A stretch of 49,615 nucleotides of DNA from Hyphomicrobiales bacterium. GTDB taxonomy: Bacteria > Pseudomonadota > Alphaproteobacteria > Rhizobiales > Beijerinckiaceae. Positions 45,257 to 49,615 of this stretch are shown here, piece after piece. A program made the position numbers and the translations under genes. The number at the start of each line of letters is the position of its first letter. Positions within the stretch are counted from its first letter, which is position 1. The DNA lies in contig CANGOE010000012.1 in assembly GCA_947455455.1 (NCBI GenBank), positions 1 to 49,615 on the forward strand. Reading direction: 5' to 3'. The notes under the pieces were generated by a model. The model searched no databases and was not told the DNA's origin. It was given only the letters and a program-made list of their open reading frames with translations.

Positions 45257-45742
45257 TTAGCGGCTCTGGATTGCTTCGCCCTTGGTGGTGAAAACAACAG
45301 AGCCCGGAGCCCAGAAATTGGTGTGCAGGGCTTCCATGATTGGGGGATCAACCGGAGCCGGTGCGGTGAATGTGATCACATAATTGGCGCCCGCGCCACC
45401 CGATGAATCCTTGTTCTCGACAAACAGTTCCATGGCGGCCAGCGGAGCCAGTGTTTTGGCCTTGTCGCTTTCATCGCGAACCAGTTTACCGTCCGATCCA
45501 TAATATTTGATGGATGTAATGGTGATCGGGGTCCGCGTATCCGTGTTGCGCACCGAGACCATCACAGCCATTTGCTTGCTTTCGGGCTTCTTTGTCCAAT
45601 CCATATTGCCATGGTATACATGTGAATAGATAGGAATATAGACAGTGTTTCCTGTTGTGAGTGCCTGTGCTGTATGAATTTTTGCAATAACAAACGCCAT
45701 ACTAAGCAGAGCAATCAAACCATAAGAGGCTTTTTTTATCAT
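45257..45742 (-). CDS. DUF3124 secreted protein
   Basis: A 161-residue protein with a Sec signal (cleavage near AQAL). It matches my memory of DUF3124: GNTVYIPIYSHVYHG, VRNTD, YYGSDGKLV and GGAGANYVITF. It is a periplasmic beta-sandwich domain of unknown role. GGGAG lies upstream of ATG 45742, preferred over the GTG one codon earlier. The 256-base gap upstream to the PanD-like gene holds nothing I can identify. Confidence 0.82.
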   Translation of the reverse strand: MIKKASYGLIALLSMAFVIAKIHTAQALTTGNTVYIPIYSHVYHGNMDWTKKPESKQMAVMVSVRNTDTRTPITITSIKYYGSDGKLVRDESDKAKTLAPLAAMELFVENKDSSGGAGANYVITFTAPAPVDPPIMEALHTNFWAPGSVVFTTKGEAIQSR

Positions 45743-45998
45743 CACATTCTCCCTTTTTATACGATTTTGAGGCTCTCATATTCAGTTGGGCATGACAAGT
45801 TCTGATTTTATATTCAAGATTTCAGTTTTATGTTGATGCTCTGGCCATGCAATCTCCCGACGCTGATCGTGCGCATTGCCTTTTAAATAATGCGGATTTC
45901 GGCCATTGCGATGGGGTTGGCCGATTTTTTTTGGCCTTGAACGGGCTGTTGCGTCTTGGTGCTCCGCATCCCCGTATGGGTTAGAGGGCAATCCGGAT

Positions 45999-46373
45999 TT
46001 ATGCGGGCCAGTCTTTGTTGTTGTCGACGACAATTTCGGTGATTGTGTTGTGATGATCAACAAACACATTGGTGTGATCGAAATCGCGGCAGAATTGATC
46101 TGCCAGATAGGAAAATGACAGGATCACAACCTTGTCATCCTTTTGAAACAGTCTGGATGGCGGACCATTGAGAATGATTTCACCTTCATTGCCGGGGATT
46201 GCATAGGTCTCCCAATGGGCCGCGTTGCTGAGATTGTTGATATGGACATATTCAAAGGGAAGAATATTTGCGGCGCGCATCAATTCTTTTCCTATGGTGA
46301 TGCTTCCATTGTAATTCAAATTTCCATCGGTCACGATTGCCCTGTGGATTTTTGATTTGATCATGCATCTCAT
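45999..46373 (-). CDS. panD: PanD-like aspartate 1-decarboxylase with altered active-site residues
   Basis: A 124-residue homologue of the pyruvoyl enzyme that makes beta-alanine. KSKIHRAIVTDGNL matches the family start, and the self-cleavage pair Gly23-Ser24 is intact in YNGSITIG. The usual substrate-binding arginine (Arg54 in E. coli) is replaced by histidine (AAHWETYAIPG), and the conserved NGAAAR is NGPPSR. The conserved Thr-Tyr pair is kept. Maturation by cleavage is therefore plausible, but activity on aspartate is uncertain. AAGGA nine bases upstream picks ATG 46373. It is not next to panBC. Confidence 0.82.
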   Translation of the reverse strand: MRCMIKSKIHRAIVTDGNLNYNGSITIGKELMRAANILPFEYVHINNLSNAAHWETYAIPGNEGEIILNGPPSRLFQKDDKVVILSFSYLADQFCRDFDHTNVFVDHHNTITEIVVDNNKDWPA

Positions 46374-46507
46374 TGTCATCGATCCTTCTCAATAAAAACA
46401 TATGATTTTATTCGAACAAATTTGTTATTTTTTGTCACTCTCAATTTCAATAAATTGTGAAATAAGATTTTTTATTGATGAATATGTCAAATTACATTGA
46501 TCAAAAA

Positions 46508-46520
46508 TCACAAAATGTGA
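46508..46520. promoter_or_regulatory. Palindrome TCACA-AAA-TGTGA
   Basis: A 13-base inverted repeat in an AT-rich gap, 135 bases upstream of the PanD-like gene start. The identical sequence is at 48725-48737, upstream of the repeat-protein gene. Arms resemble CRP/FNR half sites but in the reversed order with a 3-base spacer. A shared regulator is possible. Confidence 0.4.
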
Positions 46521-46630
46521 GTCAATACTTGAAACAGGTTATACAGCTTTTGGCTCTGGAAAAGCCCCTGTCAGTCTGGCCCTGCGCCCCATCGGGGTTG
46601 CCCCCGATACAGGCGCTTGATCGTGATATT

Positions 46631-47989
46631 TTAATCGATCTCGCAACGAAAGCCGTGACGTTTGGCGGTTTGGCCCCAGTCGATGGTCTCGCAGAATCGC
46701 ACATCGACTTCGAAATCCCGCCCGATCAGGCCGAGAATATAGCCGCGCAATTGGCTTGCGCTCTGAGCGCTCCGGTCATCGGTGACCACTTCGAAGACAA
46801 GTGTCTTGAAGCCGGTTTGGCGCACCCTGAATTCCTTGAGGGGAACGATCTTGTCGAGTTCGGTTGCGCGGATCATGATGCCAGAGCGGGTTCCGTCCTC
46901 GTTGCGCAAGGTGGCGGTGATGCGGCCGAACAGGTTGCCGATGGTCTGGCCCTTGAATCCGCACGGACATTCCTCATGCACCGTGCCGATATCGCCGATG
47001 TCATAGCGGATGAACGGTGTGGCATAGGAGTGCAGATGGGTGACCAGCAAATGGCCGCAGTCAACCCCGTCATGCACCACATGGCCGGATTGTTCGACAA
47101 TCACATTGCTCGAAGCCACATGGAAATAGCCCGGCTTGTGGACACATTCCGAGCCGATCAGCCCGACCTCTTCGCAGGAATAGTTCGAGACCACATCGAT
47201 GCCCGCATGGTTGAGATCATGCCGCAAGGCGGGCGACACTGTGGTGCCGATGACCATCCACAAGCGCGCCCCCAGATCGTAACATTCCTGCGCCGTCAAT
47301 TGGGTTGGCAGAGAATGGCTGACCGGAGCGCCCAGCACCCAGAAATCCCCGCGAAACGCGCCTGCCTTCTTGATGAATTCGTCGCGGTCGAACACATTAT
47401 AATACAGATTGGCGTTGCGGCCCGTGTTGAACAGGTTGGCAAGGACGCCACCATGGCGGTCTGCTTCCTCGTAAATCAGGTTTTTGTCTTGGGCGTAGAA
47501 AAACTGGTTCAGCCGCAAACGGTTCCAGCTGACATCGCGGTCATCAAGGACATATTGGGCGAAGGAGCGGATCTCGTTGTAAATCCCGTTGGTGCGGGTG
47601 AAAAAAAACTGGACGGGCGTTCCGGTGGATCCCGAAGTCGCATGCTGGCTATAGGGTAGATTATCAATGGCCCTGATCAGCGATCCTTCGGTCTGCACCT
47701 GTTTGCGCAAATCGTTGCGGGTCAGGATAGGCAATTTGCCCAGCTTGATCGCTGAAGGCTTTTTGCCCTTGAAGCGCTCCCGCCAGAACAGCGAGCGAAT
47801 GCCCGCATGGTTGAACAGGTTGACCAGTTGCGCCGCCTGCCAGTTTTCCCGCGCAATTTTGTTGCCTGTTTCCAACAGGATCATTTCCATCAACAGGGAA
47901 AAAGCCCCTTTGTCGTCCGATTTCAGAATATTGAAGATTTGATGGGACAAGGCATCCGGCCTTAGCGGCAGGTTTTTAAAACTCAACAT
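46631..47989 (-). CDS. PaaK/CapK-like adenylate-forming enzyme
   Basis: A 452-residue protein of the phenylacetate-CoA ligase family. The phosphate-binding loop ATSGSTGTPVQ is at about 117-127, YSCEEVGLIGSECV is the mid-domain motif, and RYDIGDIG then IMIRATELDKI mark the C-terminal part. Such proteins activate a carboxylate as an acyl-adenylate, then pass it to CoA or a carrier; CapK-type homologues occur with surface polysaccharide genes. Two adjacent ATGs are possible; 47989 has the better spacing to AGGTG. It lies upstream of the PanD-like gene on the same strand, 257 bases apart. Substrate unknown. Confidence 0.82.
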   Translation of the reverse strand: MLSFKNLPLRPDALSHQIFNILKSDDKGAFSLLMEMILLETGNKIARENWQAAQLVNLFNHAGIRSLFWRERFKGKKPSAIKLGKLPILTRNDLRKQVQTEGSLIRAIDNLPYSQHATSGSTGTPVQFFFTRTNGIYNEIRSFAQYVLDDRDVSWNRLRLNQFFYAQDKNLIYEEADRHGGVLANLFNTGRNANLYYNVFDRDEFIKKAGAFRGDFWVLGAPVSHSLPTQLTAQECYDLGARLWMVIGTTVSPALRHDLNHAGIDVVSNYSCEEVGLIGSECVHKPGYFHVASSNVIVEQSGHVVHDGVDCGHLLVTHLHSYATPFIRYDIGDIGTVHEECPCGFKGQTIGNLFGRITATLRNEDGTRSGIMIRATELDKIVPLKEFRVRQTGFKTLVFEVVTDDRSAQSASQLRGYILGLIGRDFEVDVRFCETIDWGQTAKRHGFRCEID

Positions 47990-48552
47990 CATGATCACCT
48001 GAATTGTAGATAAAACGACGATTGCCAACAGCACTGCACCGGATTAAAAATAAATGCAAATATTAATCAAATCACCTGCTCAATCGATTCATCAATCTAT
48101 TCATAATAGACAGTATAATAAATTCATATTCTGTGAGTGACGATCTCTGTTTTCGAATGTCATATAACAGGATGTTTTAAAGATATGAGTCACTGCGATG
48201 TGTGGCAGTCTATCAATAAGTCCTATGCTCTTAAGCCAAGATATTTTTTGCTACCGATTCTGTTTCCGGCTGGGCATGAGTGGGTCACCGCTATTTACCA
48301 TAATCGCGATAAAACGAAGGGTATGGCCTTAAGCGGCTCTCCACCGTCCGAGATCTTGATGGGCATAGTGACCAGCAAACAGGCCGCTTCAAAACCGGCT
48401 TCAAGCCGCTTCAAAATCCTGAAACGGTTCAAGGCTTGCGGAGGGAGCGCCCATGTGTGGCGGGGGCCATTGATGCAACCGGAGGCAACAGCGGTGCCCG
48501 GACAAGGCATCTCTTGGCTGAATCACGGCGATTCGTCCCCGGTCCTGTGTGA

Positions 48553-48574
48553 AAAAGCCCGCATCCGGGCTTTT
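48553..48574. terminator. Bidirectional rho-independent terminator
   Basis: AAAAGCCCG (48553-48561) pairs with CGGGCTTTT (48566-48574) around a 4-base loop, giving a T run on both strands. On the plus strand it would end a transcript from 48135-48550; no supported gene lies in that stretch. Confidence 0.85.
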
Positions 48575-48724
48575 AAACTGTCCGCAGAGACTGGTGCGTG
48601 AGTCTAACCCGCCACGGCACGGCGATGTCTGTGGATTGTTTTTCGTACTATTTTTAGGACACTCTTATAAAAAGCCATGTTAATTCGTTTTTTCAGCATA
48701 TTCATTTATCTCATTTGTAGACGC

Positions 48725-48737
48725 TCACAAAATGTGA
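48725..48737. promoter_or_regulatory. Palindrome TCACA-AAA-TGTGA (second copy)
   Basis: Identical to 46508-46520. It lies 123 bases before ATG 48860 of the repeat protein, a plausible activator position. Confidence 0.4.
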
Positions 48738-48859
48738 ATGAATTGAGTGTATTATTATTGAAACCAATAATGTGTTGTCGATTTGTGGAAAATTGAAATT
48801 TGCAACTCATCGGCATTCTTAGTGAATGCGGGATTGATGTTCACTGAAGGGGTTATGAG

Positions 48860-49615
48860 ATGTCAAACAAGTTTTTGGTAACGGTGTCAGCAGTGGCATT
48901 GTTGACAGTGGTTCAATCGACCGCCACCTGGGCGCTCGAAGCCGTAGATTCTATTGCGGGTACTGCAACAGACTTAAATACCAGCGGATTAACAGACACC
49001 ATTGTTGGTAACGGAAATCTTATCGGGGGGACCTCATCAACCTCGATTCAAGGTCGTACTGTAAACGTCGGTGCTAATTCCGAGGGTCCAGCTTTTGTAA
49101 ATATTGGTACTGCTGCAGATCCAACCAATCCAGGTCTTACTCCCGGTTCTCTTAACACTATGAGTGGATTTGCGAATACGATCACCGGTGTTACCAACAC
49201 AATTAACGGCGCTACAACATTTTCTTCCGCTGTGACAACACAAAGCGGAATTAACAACGAGGGTGGTTTGACGACCGACACGCTCACAGCTACCGGTAAC
49301 GCAACCGTTGGCGGTACGCTGGGCGTGACTGGAGCCACGACTTTGTCTGGTGCCACGACCTCGAACGGAATTACCAACACAGGCGGTTTGTCGACTGATA
49401 CTCTTACGGCTTCGGGCGCAACTACTCTGAACAGCACTCTTGCTGTGACCGGTGCAACCACAACAGCTGGTATTACCAACACGAACGGTTTGACGACCGA
49501 CACGCTCACAGCTACCGGTAACGCAACCGTTGGCGGTACGCTGGGCGTGACTGGAGCCACGACTTTGTCTGGTGCCACGACCTCGAACGGAATTACCAAC
49601 ACAGGCGGTTTGTCG
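48860..49615 (+). CDS. Repeat-rich secreted surface protein (N-terminal part, runs off the window)
   Basis: The first 252 codons of an open gene. It begins with a Sec signal peptide (FLVTVSAVALLTVVQS, cleavage near TWAL). The mature part is Thr-, Gly- and Asn-rich, with repeats of about 34-40 residues each ending in GITNTGGL or a variant and containing TDTLTATG and GTLGVTGATT. This is the style of beta-solenoid adhesins, trimeric autotransporters and tail-fibre-like proteins. AAGGGG lies 7 bases before ATG 48860. No anchor domain is visible because the 3' end is outside the window. Confidence 0.82.
   Translation, partial: MSNKFLVTVSAVALLTVVQSTATWALEAVDSIAGTATDLNTSGLTDTIVGNGNLIGGTSSTSIQGRTVNVGANSEGPAFVNIGTAADPTNPGLTPGSLNTMSGFANTITGVTNTINGATTFSSAVTTQSGINNEGGLTTDTLTATGNATVGGTLGVTGATTLSGATTSNGITNTGGLSTDTLTASGATTLNSTLAVTGATTTAGITNTNGLTTDTLTATGNATVGGTLGVTGATTLSGATTSNGITNTGGLS
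49265..49393 (+). repeat. Intragenic repeat, first copy of a 129-base identical unit
   Basis: Bases 49265-49393 are identical to 49487-49615. The period is 222 bases, or exactly 74 codons, made of a 40-residue and a 34-residue protein unit. Identity at third codon positions points to recent duplication or gene conversion. Confidence 0.9.
49487..49615 (+). repeat. Intragenic repeat, second copy, cut by the window end
   Basis: It matches 49265-49393 without a mismatch up to the last base of the window, so the repeat probably continues beyond it. The diverged 34-residue unit lies between the copies (49394-49486). Confidence 0.9.

Larger units (their letters stand above)
47990..48859. other. Long intergenic region without a convincing gene
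   Basis: This 870-base gap lies between the adenylating enzyme and the repeat protein. Both ends are AT-rich (about 48035-48135 and 48640-48860). The middle (48290-48550) is GC-rich and open on both strands, but the readings are low-complexity and have no ribosome site or recognisable domain. Three GCTTCAA copies lie at 48386-48414. The middle is followed by a strong hairpin. An RNA gene or a decayed gene is possible. Confidence 0.5.

Noticed and set aside
48430-48552. Riboswitch (SAM or cobalamin type) suggested by GGAGGCAACAGCGGTGCC
   Set aside because: The conserved core order and pairings of known classes could not be matched, and the downstream gene is not metabolic.
48137-48601. Plus-strand 154-codon open frame as a gene
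   Set aside because: No ribosome site, odd composition and no family; it runs through the terminator hairpin.
49048-49602. Minus-strand open frame of 184 codons with Val/Pro repeats
   Set aside because: It is the complement of the repeat protein, which has a signal peptide and ribosome site; the repeats explain the open frame.
49265-49615. CRISPR array
   Set aside because: Repeats are 129 bases, in frame inside a coding sequence, with no short unique spacers.

Overview
The window looks like a chromosomal stretch of a moderately GC-rich alphaproteobacterium, probably of the Rhodospirillales in the broad sense. The evidence is the codon usage, the 41-residue L36 protein, abundant liv-type ABC and TRAP transport genes, a phasin-like protein, and small secreted proteins of types I associate with alphaproteobacteria. 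I cannot name the genus. There are no rRNA or tRNA genes, no transposases and no CRISPR array. Several short AT-rich islands interrupt the GC-rich background, near 17.2-17.6, 26.7-27.0, 46.4-46.5 and 48.0-48.8 kb.

Region 1 (1-10878, plus strand) is one long apparent operon. It holds the tail of a LivK-type binding protein, livH-livM-livG-livF, an MmgE/PrpD protein, a fumarate-reductase-like flavoprotein, a second MmgE/PrpD protein, a hydantoinase-like amidohydrolase, a NIPSNAP protein, a cupin, and an orphan TakP-like TRAP binding protein. It reads as uptake and breakdown of an unidentified amide- or carboxylate-containing compound.

Region 2 (10879-20324) is mixed: an M32 carboxypeptidase, an SDR oxidoreductase, a TPR-tailed family 2 glycosyltransferase, the Kup potassium transporter, several hypothetical genes, and the first copy of a regulator plus membrane-protein pair after an AT-rich block. 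Region 3 (20449-26701) is arsC, panC-panB, a NhaD/CitMHS-type transporter, ilvD and a GNAT acetyltransferase. IlvD makes the ketoisovalerate that PanB uses, and a divergent PanD-like gene lies 23 kb downstream.

Region 4 (27030-31215) has another winged-helix regulator, a phasin-like protein, rpmJ, several small hypothetical genes and a secreted alpha/beta hydrolase. Region 5 (31522-34273) is a tight three-gene set: a PhnW-like aminotransferase, a CDP-alcohol phosphatidyltransferase and a LicC/PntC-like cytidylyltransferase. Together they suggest that 2-aminoethylphosphonate is attached to a lipid or glycan through a CDP-activated intermediate. Region 6 (34316-37840) holds envelope proteins (LprI-like, L,D-transpeptidase) and the second copy of the regulator plus membrane pair, in the opposite orientation.

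Region 7 (37831-45742) is a complete TRAP transporter (DctP, DctQ, DctM) with an enolase-superfamily sugar-acid dehydratase or racemase, a second such enzyme divergent from it, a CPA2 cation:proton antiporter with an RCK domain, and a DUF3124 protein. Region 8 (45999-49615) holds the PanD-like protein, a PaaK/CapK-like adenylating enzyme, and the start of a repeat-rich secreted protein that runs off the window. The most interesting items are the duplicated regulator-membrane pair, the CDP-aminophosphonate cassette, the sandwich-like catabolic operon and the altered PanD.
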